NCBI GenBank assembly: GCA_941918925.1
Contig: OW799234.1
Span: 78,078,543 to 78,142,542 of the forward strand
Origin: Phyto melanocephala
Taxonomy: Eukaryota; Arthropoda; Insecta; Diptera; Rhinophoridae
Length of the DNA stretch: 64,000 nt
Reading direction: 5' to 3'
The translations under genes and the position numbers were made by a program. Each line of letters starts with the position of its first letter. Positions within the stretch are counted from its first letter, which is position 1. The notes below the pieces were generated by a model, which was given only the letters and a program-made list of their open reading frames with translations, was not told the origin of the DNA and made no database searches. Below are positions 33,823 through 45,699 of this stretch, piece by piece.

Positions 33823-36024
33823 AATTGATAATTTGATATCAAAAATTTGATATGACAAATATTTAACTAGTCTGAAGTTAGAAGGAACTAGTAGATTCCT
33901 TACCTCATACTAGTTACTTTATCTGCAGGGTATTTATGTTACAACTTAATGAAATTAGAATTAGGGAAGCATAGCATTCATTTCTAAATTTGTCTTTTTC
34001 TATTAAATTACATTTTTCTTCATGTTTGTATCACAACAGGACCCTCGGAGGACCCATGTGAGCTATGCCTTCGGGCGGCTGCCGAATCTAACCTTCATGT
34101 TCATATTCTTTCCAAAATGTATTAAGAATATGATTGAATATGAACGAGAATTTTAAAACTTTACTTTACTTTTTACTTACTGTACTTTTTTATATCCAAT
34201 TCAAATTTTAAATTTTAAATAGCCCACCCGGTATATGCAGTTAATTTTATTAAAGTTTGTCAAACAACATTTTCCGCCAAAAGAAGGGATTTTATTATAA
34301 CAGGATCAAATTATGATCACTTTTTGTAATAAGTACCCAACAATATTTTTTACATTTGAATTGCAGTCTATGAATGGAGCCTTTTATTTCAATACAAAAC
34401 TCATTTAAAACAGAGTTTATAATTGTTGTAATTAATAAGAAAATCAATTAAACAAATTGACATAAAACCAAATAGTTTTCCAATAGCGAAAAAGAACAAT
34501 AAGAAACATTTATAATTCAAATATTTTCAAATACTGATGGATTTGTGTTTTTGACTAACAAATCTAATGAACTTGTTGTCCTAAAAAAATAAAAAAAAAA
34601 TAAATAACTGCCATTCAGTCGCCTGGTTAATGAATTCTAGGCGCCTCAAAAATCATTCTAATGAACAAAAATCAGCAAGAGTTGAAAAGAAATTTGCTAA
34701 GATTATCATTAATCCTAAACTAATACTAAAATTGGTTTATTATTTTGTCTGTTTGTTTGTTTGTTTGTTTGTTTATTTATCATTGATTTGGCAACAAGTA
34801 ACAAGTTAATAGGATTAAAAAGGCTTACAAATTGGATTAAAAACCATTCGCCTCTCTAAAAACTAAGAAAAGCAGTACACAGCAATTATGTCGTAAAATG
34901 TATAAGAAAGAAGCTGTAAAATTGTTGAAACAGAGAAAAAAAAAAGAAACAGCATGCCACAATGCAGCAAAAAGAAACTACAAAAAAAGTGAAACGCACA
35001 AAGTAGCAGCAGGATATTTGTTAAATGTTCGTAGAAAAAAACTGCTGCCACAGAATGGCAGCGTCGAAGCAATAAACAATGCAACAGCATTTAGAGACAA
35101 TAAAATGCCAGTAGGCGTTTAACAAAACAATTAACTCACTAACAACAACAGCAACATAAAAAAAAACACTCACGAAATTTATATCTCTTATATGAAGGGC
35201 AACATAATTTTGTATGAATGACTTTGCAAGTTTACCTGGATCTCTAAACTCGATGCAGTAGCATCTTTTTATTTTTCTAGTTCTCCTTTCTTTTTAACAA
35301 ACATCGGTTTTATATTTTTAATGATTAATGATATTGAAGTAGCACTGTATTGATATGGGCATTAGCAATGTATTGAACTGAAATGAAAAATGCTGCATTA
35401 GCCCAACAATTTCAAAGTTTCATATGTATTTGCAACAGTTTTTGAAAATGTTTAAGCAGCCCCTGTCACTTTTTATAGTTAATGATGGAAATTATACAAT
35501 TAAAAAAATATATTTTTGAATATTTCCGTTTTTTGTCCATAAAAAAATCCCATAACGAATTTCTTTATTATAAAAAAAAAAACTGAACAAAACAAAACAA
35601 AAAAAAAAACAGTTTCCTTAAGCCAAAACGAATTTTAAAGTGTGTTTGTATAAATAAATGCATGAGTGAGTGAGTCAGTCAGTGAGTTTATTAAACTCAA
35701 ATTGCGGTCTATTGTAATTGTCACTACTTTTTTTATTAAATATGAGTTTTTGTTGTTGGCTGTGATGATGGTAGTGGAAGTGGTGGTGGTTCACAATGAT
35801 TGTGCATCTTTTCTTGTACAATTAAATTAACGACATTTATTCATAATCAATTTGAATAAGTTCATGTTGCTCAAATACATTGTAGTGAAACAAGTTCTCT
35901 GTTAAAATTTTAAATACGACTATTTAATACTCTAACAAATGTTAAATGGTGGGAATTTTATTAAAATATTTAAATAAATATTTTACAAGAGCTACAAGCT
36001 GTTAAGAGAATTTCCCCATAGATT
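33823..36024. other. Intronic DNA without recognised repeat
   Basis: It holds a (TTTG)n microsatellite at about 34748-34776 and CAG/CAA-rich DNA from 34860 to 35160. The 74-codon ORF at 34898-35122 is Lys/Asn-rich, overlaps an equally open frame on the other strand, and has no domain. I do not call it a gene. Confidence 0.4.
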
Positions 36025-36235
36025 AAAAATCCGGGGTGCAACGGTGGACTAGTCAGTAGTGTGTGGACTGCTAGTCTAGTGGTTGCGGGTTCGATTCCCA
36101 CCAGAGGCTGCTTCTTTTCTCTAATTTTTTATTCTCTTTAGGTATCACAAGGGCATCAATATGATGAGTGAGCTGCATAACAGTTACCTGCTCTACCAAC
36201 CTACCTACTTAGTGGCAAATTAAGGACATACAAAA
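36025..36235 (+). mobile_element. tRNA-derived SINE (copy 2)
   Basis: A perfect B box GGTTCGATTCC lies at 36088-36098 in gcgggttcgattcccacc. The body (ggtatcacaagggcatcaat, gagctgcataacagttacc) and the tail (ccaacctacctact) match copy 1 at about 80% by eye. The A box region is degenerate, so transcription is doubtful. Confidence 0.7.
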
Positions 36236-36429
36236 TATGGAAGGGGTAATCTAGATGACAAAAATTTGTTTTGGGTGATTTCTAGAGGATTTTATCAATA
36301 GTATTTATTACACGTTAGCTTAAAATTAAATTTCGACCATCATTCTTAAGGTCAGTTTGATCGTCGAAAAATGTACTAATAACCTTTAACCTATAGAACT
36401 TCTCATAGGGCTAAGTGTAAAACTAGCTT

Positions 36430-37040
36430 TTTCACCATTTGTTTTTTTTTATTTATTTTTTTTATTTATTTACTTATTCAATAAAAGTCTATAGATTATA
36501 AATCCTTACAGACCAAAAAAATATTGTAAATCAACATGCAAAGACTTAAACCATAATAACGTTTACTAATCGTAGAAATTTATTTCCAAAATTCGCCATA
36601 CAACCATACATTACAATTGGCATTAAGTACGCCTTAGAAAAATTTGAATTTTTAACAGATGCAAAATGAAAGATGTTGTTCGCAAAAATGTTAGTAGAGT
36701 CATCTAGAGTTCTACGTGATATTTAGCTTTAATGCCAATGTGTATACCAAATACACAAAGTTATCGGAGTATAGAGAAAGTGAGTCCACAAACATAATGT
36801 ATGTCGTCAGACCACATAAGGGTGTTGCTAAAAAAATTACCAAGGTTTTAAGCCTTGTTCACAATTTCAATTTGTTGAAAGTTATGTATTATGATAGGAA
36901 TTGTAATATTAGTATTAAGTTATTTTTGGATAACAATACTTTTAGATATTTTTGGGTTAATACTTAACCCATGCATTAGCTGTTGCCCACAAATAAATAC
37001 GATGTAATGTATTATTCAGCTGGACTACCCATTGAACAAA
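36430..37040 (-). repeat. Possible LINE 3' remnant
   Basis: The T/A-rich run 'tttatttattttttttatttatttacttatt' near 36450-36480 resembles the reversed tail of the LINE that starts at 37045. The following 500 bp (including an 83-codon plus ORF at 36716) show no recognisable protein. Confidence 0.25.
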
Positions 37041-37044
37041 AGAT

Positions 37045-39150
37045 TAAATTTAATTATTTATTTATTTATTCAATTCACAGTTTTTTAAGCCATTAAGGCC
37101 AATAAACCAGTATAACAAAAATATATATGGCAACATTTCTTAATACTAATTTTAATAGTGATATATTTATTTTAAGAGAAGAAAAAGAGGACAAAAATTA
37201 ATTTAATCTAAAAAGAAAAGAAAAAACAAAAACAATATGAATTTATATTTTTTTGTTTTTTCTTCTATTTTCTCTTAAATTGCACAAATATTAGGAGTAA
37301 AAATAATTAAACACAAACAATTTAAATACAATATAATTGACAGCAATCATACCAAAAAAAAGGAAAATTTTTATATTTACAAGTGTTGAAGAATTATATG
37401 TTTAAACTGTTTTAAAGAATGTGAGAATTTACGCTGAGAATATCGAATTATACCATTCCATAGATTAATGGATTTGGCATTAAATGATCTTTTCATAATT
37501 AACGAATGATAACGCGGAGATACTAAAGCATGAGTCCTGGATGAGTTTCTAAATTGAAATCTATTTCTTAAACACGGCAGACAATCAGTCTTTATTATCT
37601 TATACTAGAAAAGCCCGGCGCGCGTTGCTACGCCCCTTAATGAATATAAATGCATTCTGAATTTAAATTAAATATCAAGTGGGCGTGGCACTGCCCACTA
37701 TTCTAATCACGAAACTGAATAGTCATCACCAAAATCGGTCCAGAGCAAGTACCTCAAAATTATAATTTTTTATGGGCGTGGCCCCGCCTACCTTTTTAAT
37801 CACGAAACTATATACTCATGAGAGTTCAATATGTGTGCAAAGTTTCAGCAAAATCGGTCAAGTGCAAAAAGCTTAATATTATAACTTTTTTTATGGGCGT
37901 GGCACTTCCCACTTTTCTAATCACGATATTGTATTATAAAGAGAGCTCAATATGTGTGTGCAAAGTTTCAGAAAAATCGGTGAAGTTCAAGTACCTCAAA
38001 ATTAGAACTTTTTTTATGGGCGTGGCCCTGCCCACTTTTCTTATCACGAAATTATTTAGTCATGACAGCTCGATATGTGTGCAAAGTTTCAGAAAAATCG
38101 GTCCAGTGCAAAAACCTCAAAATTATAACTTTTTTTTATGGGCGTGGCATTGAATACTTTTCTAGTCACGAAATTATAAAGTCATGACAGCTTAATATAT
38201 GTGAAAAGTTTCAGAATAATCAGTCCAGTGAAAGTACCTCAAAATTATAACTTTTTTATGGGCGTGACCCCGCCCACTTATCACGAAATTATAAAGTCAT
38301 GACAGCTATATATGTGTGTGCAAAATTTTAGAAAAATCGGTCAAGTGCAAGTAGCTAAAAATGATAACTAATTTTTTATGGGCGTGGCCCCGTCCACTTT
38401 TTTCCACCCATAAACACTGGAATGTGTACAACGACTTGCCCAAGTTTGAGTTTTACAGTTTCGGAATCTATAGCTAACATACACACACACACACACACAC
38501 TCACACACAGAGTTTCAATTTTATATATATAGATAGTAGTTGCCAAATTCTCATATTTACAAAACCTTGAAAGCTACATCCTAGCATCAATACCACATAG
38601 GACGACATACGAGTTCTGTATTTAAGACCATATATATACTTTACTAACCTCTTAGAACAATGATCTAATATATCTATATTTAGCTGTGACGTACCACTAT
38701 ATATTTCCATTCCGTACAAAAAAATAGGTAAGCATAAAGAGAAAACCAATTTTTTTACATCAACAGGAAGGTAACATCCTAGTGCGTAAAATCATTTTAA
38801 TATAAAGGATATTTTCGCAATAATATTATTAATATGTAAACCAAAATCCAGCTTATTATCCAGGTATATGCCAAGAGACTAAAAATAAGTCACAGACTCT
38901 ACGGGATTACTTCCTAAATAAAATGTGACCATGAGGGCCATGTACCCGTACAGGCAAGAACTTAGACTTTGAAGTAGGTGTTTTAGCATATTTATAACAT
39001 TAAGGTAAGACTCAAACAATTTTATAACTGTTATTGAATACTCAAACATATTTTTTTCAATTTAAAGCATAAAAAATTATCATCTACAGTATCACGGATC
39101 TTATTTAAAAATATCCCAAAGCTGAGCAAGATAAAGAAAGATTTTATACT
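37045..39150 (-). pseudogene. Decayed LINE (jockey-like), interrupted by a Helitron
   Basis: A tail of TAAATAAATAAAT type at 37050-37068 (minus strand) is preceded by a C-terminal segment RSFNAKSINLWNGIIR at about 37430-37490. Beyond the Helitron (37605-38533) a long frame reads LPIFLYGMEIYSGTS and RLVKYIYGL, matching the segment after the reverse transcriptase domain of jockey/I-type elements. Numerous stops show it is dead. RT catalytic motifs were not found in this fragment. Confidence 0.6.
37605..38533 (-). mobile_element. Non-autonomous Helitron, second family (copy 2), with tandem repeats
   Basis: Minus strand: it begins A|TCTATATATATAAAATTGA and ends GCCGGGCTTTTCTAG|T, with a GCGT(AGCA)ACGC stem near the 3' end. 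Six to seven tandem units of about 115 bp ('atgggcgtggc', 'cccacttttctaatcacg', 'atgtgtgcaaagtttcag', 'aaaatcggtc') fill the interior. A CA-rich microsatellite sits near the 5' end (38480-38506). The 111-codon plus ORF at 37818-38153 is made of these units. Confidence 0.85.
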
Positions 39151-39740
39151 ACTTCGAATTATAAATTTAATAACAATCCATAACAGCTTTAAAAAACTCA
39201 CACTTGACTAACTAAAGCTAAAACTACAAGTTTTTGGTAGCATTTTATCTGTTTCCTGCCACATTTGTTTGTTAAAAAAGGGCGGGTAGATGTAGACTGT
39301 TCGTATTTGCCGGGTTCTTTTAGAGCTTCTTTTTAACCATCATAGTACGAACTGCTTTATTTTTTTTTTTGGTACAATAGTATATTTTATATTACATTTA
39401 GTAAACTTGCGAAAACGGTAATACTCGAAGGGGTGAAAGTCTCAGAAGCGTGAACATATTTATTTTTATACTGACTGTTCCAAAACGTGAACAATGTGTG
39501 AAAGCTCTAAAACATTAACCTTTTCTTTTCCTTATTTTTAAACTATTAGTTTTTAAATTAGAAAATCCCTGAATTAGATTTCGTTTCAAATTTTATGTTT
39601 CATAGCAGATTTGTTTATTAAATTAAGCGCATCTGCCCGCTATTATTTAAATAAGTGGACTGTATGCATTTGCCGGATTATTTTAGAGCTTCTTTTTAAC
39701 TAGCTGAACCCGAATCGATTTACTTTTTTGGTACATTTTA

Positions 39741-40467
39741 TCTATATATATAAAAATCAATGTGTGTTTGTATGTTTGTTTGTGCTTTATAGACGGTTAA
39801 ACGGCTGGATCGATTTCCTTGAAATTTTCACAGAATCTTTCTGTATGTCTGGAAGGAACTACAGGCTATACTTTGGTTTGAAATTGTAAGTGGGCGGGGT
39901 ACCGTAAACTTTGACATCCTCACGAACTTTTGAGTAAAAAATGGGCGGACTTTCAATAGTAGGCGTGGCCACATGAATTAAATACTAAATTTCGTTGGAA
40001 AACGATATCGATTAGAGTACTAAAATTTTGCAAGAGCAACTTTGACACCCAAATAAACATTTCTGGAAAAAATTGGTACATTAAAAATAGTGTGCGTGGC
40101 AGCTCTCATAGCAATTGAATACTAAAATTCCTATATTCGAGAAGCGATAACAGTTAGAGTACCCAAATTTTGCACGAGAAGCTTTGACATCTATATGACT
40201 ATTTTGATAAGAAATGGATGCTTTAGTAATAGTGGGCGTGACACCTGTCACATGAATTAAATACAAAAATTCGTATATCTGGGAAGCGACAATAGTTAGA
40301 GTATCCAAATTTTGCAAGAGACACTTTGACGTCTATATGATTATTTGAATAAAAAATGGTTGATTTAGTAATAGTAGGCGTGGCACTTGCAAAATAAATA
40401 TATTTTTGAATTATAAAATTTTTATTTCCTTACGATGGGGTGGCGAAGCACACCGGGTATTAGCTAG
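39741..40467 (+). mobile_element. Non-autonomous Helitron, first family (copy 2)
   Basis: A|TCTATATATATAAAAATCA at the start and TATTAGCTAG|T at the end are exact Helitron boundaries. It is about 90% identical by eye to the copy at 7992-8796 over most of its length, but lacks about 80 bp near 39898, where the text jumps from 'gtgggcggggt' to 'accgtaaactttgac'. Confidence 0.85.
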
Positions 40468-41490
40468 TATTATATAAAATTGCAAGAATTCGATTTTTAT
40501 TTTATTTATAATAATTTTTTAACCTAGAGGCTTGGTTGCCGAAATTTAAATAAATAAATAAAATATTTGTAAAAATGTATTTATCATTTATTTAAAAAAA
40601 AAAAAAATTGTTTCACTATTTTACTGTATACTGAATCGAAAAATAGTTTTTTTAATTTCTTCTAATGTTGTAATTTATTTCAAGGGTTACTTCTAAATGT
40701 ATAATCATTTAAAAATATTCTTATTTGGTTGGTTATTGATGCCTAGATAAGATAATCCTATACCTACTTTTATAAAAAAATTATCTTTTTAATACTTTAT
40801 TCTTTTAATTTAAATACCAATTCAAAAAACATATTTTTCTTATAAATATTTTCACTTCATGTAACATTTATGATAACACTCAAGCACAACTTTAAATACT
40901 AAAATTTTTCTTAAATGCCAATATGCATTCAGGTCATAAAAAAAATAGAAAAAGCTGCTACATTAACTACAAAATCCAGTTTAAACAAAAATACTTATAG
41001 ATTATTATGTTCAGTTTATTAAAAACAAAAGATAATTTTATGAACATTATCAAAACTGGAACATAATGCAAATTAAATAACTCAATCTGCTTTTAATAAA
41101 TATTTTTATTTAAATGAAAATTAAATTTTAATGGCTGACGATTTTATGGCCTTAAAAACACTATTTTAAAGTGTTAAAAACAAAAGACTTAAGACACATG
41201 CTTTTGAGGGAAAAAAATTCAAACAAAAAATTAGAACCTTAATATATTATTTTACACATATAATTTGTTATGGACTTTTTATTGCAGGTGTGGGCACGTA
41301 AATGAAAATTAGACTTTATAAGTATCTTCCGTGGGCCGCACTACATCATTTCAATTTCAAACATAAAGGCAAAAACATTAATCAAGCATAAAATTTATTA
41401 ACACATTTCATAGAAACTTCATTATAAATGCATCATTTTAAAGCGTCAAAATTGTTGATATTTACACTTACTTATGTGCTGTTTTTACAA
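40468..41490. other. Intronic DNA without recognised repeat
   Basis: A+T-rich, no ORF of note. Confidence 0.45.
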
Positions 41491-41499
41491 GCCGATTGA

Positions 41500-42350
41500 G
41501 TGATTTCCTTAGACGATTTATGTGTAATTTGTTTTTGTTACAATAACAATAGCCCAATAGCTTTCAATAGGCCTTAGCTCTGGACAATTAGGTGGATTCA
41601 TGTTTTTCGGTACAAAATTTATTTTGTTGGCCCCATACCACTCAAGGACGTCTTTGCTGTAGTGGCAGCTTGCCAAGTCGGGCCAAAACAGTGGATGTAT
41701 ATTGTGGCTTCTGTATAATGGCAATACAGCCTTTTTCAGGCACTCATTAATATAAAATTGGCTGTTGATTTTACGATTCACAATGATTGTCTTTGAAGTT
41801 TTCCCACATGTACATATTACTTGCCATTATTTTTTGGCGAATTTTGAAATCTTTTTATACTTAAATTTATCGGAAACATTAGCTCTTTTATTAGAAACAT
41901 AAAAACCCTGACCAGGAAGCTTTTTCCATTAAAATACATCCATTAAAATTATTTAATTTGTGACTTAGCAACTGTCTTCCTCTTATTCTTGCTGTTTTTG
42001 TTCCTTTTTCGTTTCGATTTGGAGCTTTCTTGACTTTAAATATTCTTAAATTTTGTTTTTTCTTTATTCGTTCTACAAGCGACTTCGAAATATTTAGTTT
42101 TAGAAATGTTTGGATTTTGCTTCCAAAGTGCCTTCACCTTTTTAACGATTTGAGGATTCCTAAAACCACGAGGCCCTCCACCTTTCTTGTGCTTAATAAG
42201 CAAGTCTTTTTTGAATTAAAAAAATGTTACGGGCAGTCTGTCTGGACACTTTTGCCCGTCGCGCAACTTCAGCGTAAGAAAGTTGTTTATTTTCATTATA
42301 AATATCCACAATATTTTTTCTCACTTTTTCTCTATTTGACGACATTTTGA
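41500..42350 (-). pseudogene. DD37E-type Tc1/mariner transposase relic
   Basis: Minus strand. The start MSSNREKVRKNIVDIYNE at about 42345 leads into a helix-turn-helix (YAEVARRAKVSRQTVRNIF), then frameshifted and stop-ridden DNA with LPGQGFYVSNK, and a C-terminal block HPLFWPDLASCHYS ... NPPNCPELRPIESYWA (41700-41560). The Asp of WPD and the Glu of PIE are separated by 37 residues, the spacing of the DD37E group known from mosquitoes and other insects. No terminal repeats were identified with confidence. Confidence 0.75.
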
Positions 42351-42820
42351 ATACGGATTATATAGTTTGAATAAACTTATTAACAAAGTATTGTTGACAC
42401 TTATAACTAGCACAGAGTGGAACAAAAAAATTAATTAAATAATAATTGTTTGCGCAGTGCCCTGTAAAAAAGCATTTCGAGACACCCCTTATTTATGTTA
42501 GAAAATTGTATGGCCTTTGACATTATTTTACAAAATTTTAGATATAAGCGCTACAAACGCATTTGTTCTTTTCCAATCCTTAAAATTATTCAAAAATTCC
42601 TTGAGCAAACATTCTTTGAAATAAACTAGCGGGAGAATTGGTTTTACTCCACTTACAACGCAGGCAACATAATCAAAAACTGACTTTGCTATTACGGGAA
42701 ATGATGCAAATATTGTATGTTTCGACTCCCTGGCCCCACCACAAAAATATACATCGTTACCTTAAATATGCCTGCAATTCCTTTATAAGATAATTTGTTT
42801 ACATGATCTCTTTTATTTTT

Positions 42821-43453
42821 TATACCCTTCACACTAAAGTGAAAAAGGGTACTTATAGGTTTGTCATTCCATGTGAAATTTCTACAATTTTCATTTCCGA
42901 CCCCATTAAATATATATTTTCTGAAAGCTTATGAATAGGGGAACCGATTAAACATAGTCTATCCATCTATCCGTCTGTCTGTGTGTGTATGTTTAAATAA
43001 ATTTTTTGAAGCCGACATTGCCTGGCCCGCGTGAGGTATTAAAATATCAGAAAAATTCAGGAGCAGATCAGTATTGAAAATCAGAAAAATCGGTACATAA
43101 ACAACTGAGATATAAGGAAAAAACCACGACCACTTCGGTTTTTTTCAAAATAGCAACATACATACATATGTACATACATACATACAAACGTGGAATACTG
43201 GTCAAAGTGAACGCGGCATCGATTCCCAGCTGAGCCAAAAAAAAAAATTTTATATTTCTTTGTTTAACATAAATAAATAAACACAACTTATAATTTTACA
43301 ATGTGATGTTTTTATATGTGTATGTAAGTTTTTTATATGTATGTACGTATTTCATATGAGATGAATGGTGATACAAACTATGGTTATTGCGTGACTACAC
43401 GTTGTGAAGGGTATATAAGATTCGGCATGGGCGAATATAACACTTTCACTTTT
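42821..43453 (+). mobile_element. DINE-1/mini-me-like element (copy G)
   Basis: The 5' stem is TATACCCTTCACactaaaGTGAAAAAGGGTA, followed by the 'gaccccattaaatatatatt' block, a GTCYGT run (42970-42990), the tRNA-like block at 43185-43235 (tggtcaaagtg, then catcgattcccagctgagcc), and a mutated 3' hairpin (ttcggcatgggcgaa, 43421-43435). Confidence 0.7.
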
Positions 43454-44287
43454 TATTTACACTCTGGGGTGTGAATAAAATTTCATTTCATTTTGGTTAT
43501 GTTTTCAATTCCTTTTTTTGTACTTTAAGATGTTAAGTTTTTGTAACAACATAAAAAAGCTTGTTCAGAAAGTTTAAAAGTTTTATTCAGATAAAAAATT
43601 AAATTCTTTTATTATTTATGATACAAAAGTTGTTACTGTTTATTTCTAGTAAGCAATAATAAGGAAAACAATATATATTTCTTATAAAAATTTTGATAAT
43701 TTAAAACAGGATAAAATTAACTACCACATCCTAAAGTATGCCCTATAATTCTACATCCTAAGTTAAAGGTTAAAATCTAATTACATTCAAATCTTTTACT
43801 TTTTTTATTATTGACGGAAAAGAGGATTTTCCTTCTGTCCCTTAAAATTGCATGTACAAATATTAAATAATTACAGTTGTGTATTTAGCTACTGTCCTTC
43901 TAAAAGGCCACCCGATTGAGCCAAATTGTGAATTTAGAAACAAATGAAGATGTAAGTTAAGAAATAAAAATTTCAGGAAAAAAATTCCTGCGCCATCTCT
44001 TTTAATGATCATTTCGAAAAGATGTTAAACAGAAATTCTGCATTCATAAGAGAAAAAAATCATCCTATTTAAAACAGACTAGTTTGATAAAATAAGAATT
44101 CAGCTGTTCAAAAATGTATTTTTCTCTAGAACTTGTAAAAAATCAATTAATTTTTTTTTCATCTTTATTGCTTTTGAAGCAATTAAAAATGAAATGTTTG
44201 TTGTTACATTTCAACACCTCTACTCATTTGGTTGCTGTAAGCACCCCACATTTTAACTCATCGTCGACTGTTTTTAATGACACTTAC
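43454..44287 (-). other. B-H2: Donor-proximal part of the homeobox intron
   Basis: No repeat or additional exon recognised. Confidence 0.5.
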
Positions 44288-44510
44288 CTTCGATTTTGAT
44301 ACCAAGTCTTGACTTGACAATCACTCAATTCCAATTTATTTGCCAATTCCATGCGATCCTGTACACTCAGATATTTTTGACGCTCAAATGATTTTTCCAA
44401 TGTCTGCAATTGATGATCGGTGAAGGCAGTACGTGCCTTGCGTTGTTTCTTAGATAAGCCCATTAGATTGTCACTACTCTTAATGCTGTGACCATCATCA
44501 TCTTTGGCAC
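44288..44510 (-). CDS. B-H2: BarH homeobox protein (B-H2-like), homeobox exon
   Basis: The acceptor TTTAATTTTGCAG at 44511 and the donor AG|GTAAGTG at 44287 bound 223 nt: 2 nt of a split codon, 73 full codons and 2 nt of the next. After a short acidic/Ser linker ([15 protein letters not shown]) the homeodomain begins at Gln1 (44445) and runs to Arg52. It has Tyr at position 49 (KTWYQNRR) where nearly all other homeodomains have Phe, which is the Bar-class signature, together with Gln50 and Asn51 for base contacts. [18 protein letters not shown] in helices 2-3 is, to my recollection, the B-H2 version. The exon joins in frame to the exon at 31902, completing the domain. No start codon lies in this exon: the Met in the open frame before it belongs to the intron. 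Confidence 0.97.
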
Positions 44511-45239
44511 CTGCAAAATTAAACAAACCAAAAAATAAATAAAAATAATATTAAATAGGTATTTACATATATATATGTATGTATGTCACTGTTCAAAATG
44601 CAGATTTTCTTTATGTGCCTAAAGGAGGCAAAATCTTTTTCTTCGCTGCTGTTGGAGATTTCTGTCATGATCATTTATGGTTTGTTTGTGGTTTCATTAT
44701 TTGCATTAATTTAGCTTTTAGATTTTTTTGTCTTTATATTTCTTGTTTTTTACTCTTTTCTTGGTATTATTAATTTTAAATGTTTTTGCAATGTTAAATC
44801 TTTAAATGTTTTGCCAAGTTGTTCCAAAGCCTTTGAGTTACATACTCACGTCAGTTGTAGACTGTGATACAACCAGCGAACAATTCACTAATATGAACAA
44901 CTGGATTGTCCACATTTTCTACAGTCTTCTTTCATAAAGTGAAATGATGCGTAAATTTTTTGTGTCATATTTATGTGCAATTAATTAAAATTATTTTTGC
45001 ATGCATATGCATGTTATTATTTTTTAATACTCTTATATTGAATTAAAATAATTTAGAGAGTTGCGTGAAAATTATGTGAATCAACCAGCCAAGTCGACTT
45101 ACGGAACAACTAAATTGTCAATAAATTTTGCAAAAGTATCATAATTACTAAAAATGTTTGACAAAGAGGATTTGTCGACAGTTTTCTTAAAGCAAAAAAA
45201 AGGTTAAGAAGTGTAATAAATAATAGAATTGTTGAAATT

Positions 45240-45650
45240 TCCTCATATTAAATATTTTTTATTTATTTACTAGCTTGTGCTTGTGTAGTTATTGGGATAA
45301 AAGGTAGATCTAGGTTGTTACTTATATGTTTGTTATATTTAACTTAATTCCATTCAGCCATTTTTTTAGTACGATAAGTAGGATTATTAATTTGAAAATA
45401 TGAAAGAAAAGTCAAAACCTACAACAAAAATAAAAATATTTACAACACAACCCGTTTAGGATGTGAGATGATGAGTTTACCAACGACTTCGCATTATTGT
45501 CGTGATAAAAAGTAGCCTTTGTGTTAATCTATGTTGTTATCTATCTATATGCCGAATTTCATTTAGTTCCGTTCAGCCGTTTTTGCGTGATTGAGTAATA
45601 AATATCCAAATATCCAAACATTCACATTTATTATATTAGTAGATTTATTC
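45240..45650 (+). repeat. Two LINE-like 3' ends in tandem
   Basis: 'cattcagccatttttttagtacgataagtagg' (45352-45383) and 'cgttcagccgtttttgcgtgattgag' with a tail 'ttattatattagtagat' (45573-45645) are versions of a 3' terminal block common in insect RTE-type LINEs and their SINEs. Each follows 'gataaaa(a/g)gtag' and 'ctatgttgttatctat'-like text. No coding part remains. Confidence 0.5.
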
Positions 45651-45699
45651 CCATTTTCTGTACAACAAGACGAAATCATATATTTAGAGAACAGAAACG

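Larger units (their letters stand above)
31903..44287 (-). other. B-H2: 12.4-kb intron interrupting the homeobox
   Basis: The donor is AG|GTAAGTG at 44287 and the acceptor TTTTTAG at 31903. The intron falls inside the codon of homeodomain Arg53 (AG|A). It carries a mariner relic, two SINEs, a LINE with a Helitron inside, a second Helitron, a DD37E relic and a DINE, listed separately. No additional exon is needed to join the two coding exons: the joined frame is continuous. Confidence 0.9.

Noticed and set aside
34898..35122. A 74-codon basic ORF in the homeobox intron
   Set aside because: The opposite strand is equally open, the composition follows CAG/AAA-rich DNA, and there is no domain or partner.
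36060..36110. tRNA-like arm with a perfect B box
   Set aside because: No full cloverleaf or acceptor stem; the body and tail show it is a SINE, not a tRNA gene. The same holds for 33700-33790.
37818..38153. A 111-codon plus ORF with internal peptide repeats
   Set aside because: It is made of the 115-bp Helitron units; the peptide repeats mirror the DNA repeats.
42030..42350. A 106-codon plus ORF
   Set aside because: Antisense shadow of the DD37E transposase relic.
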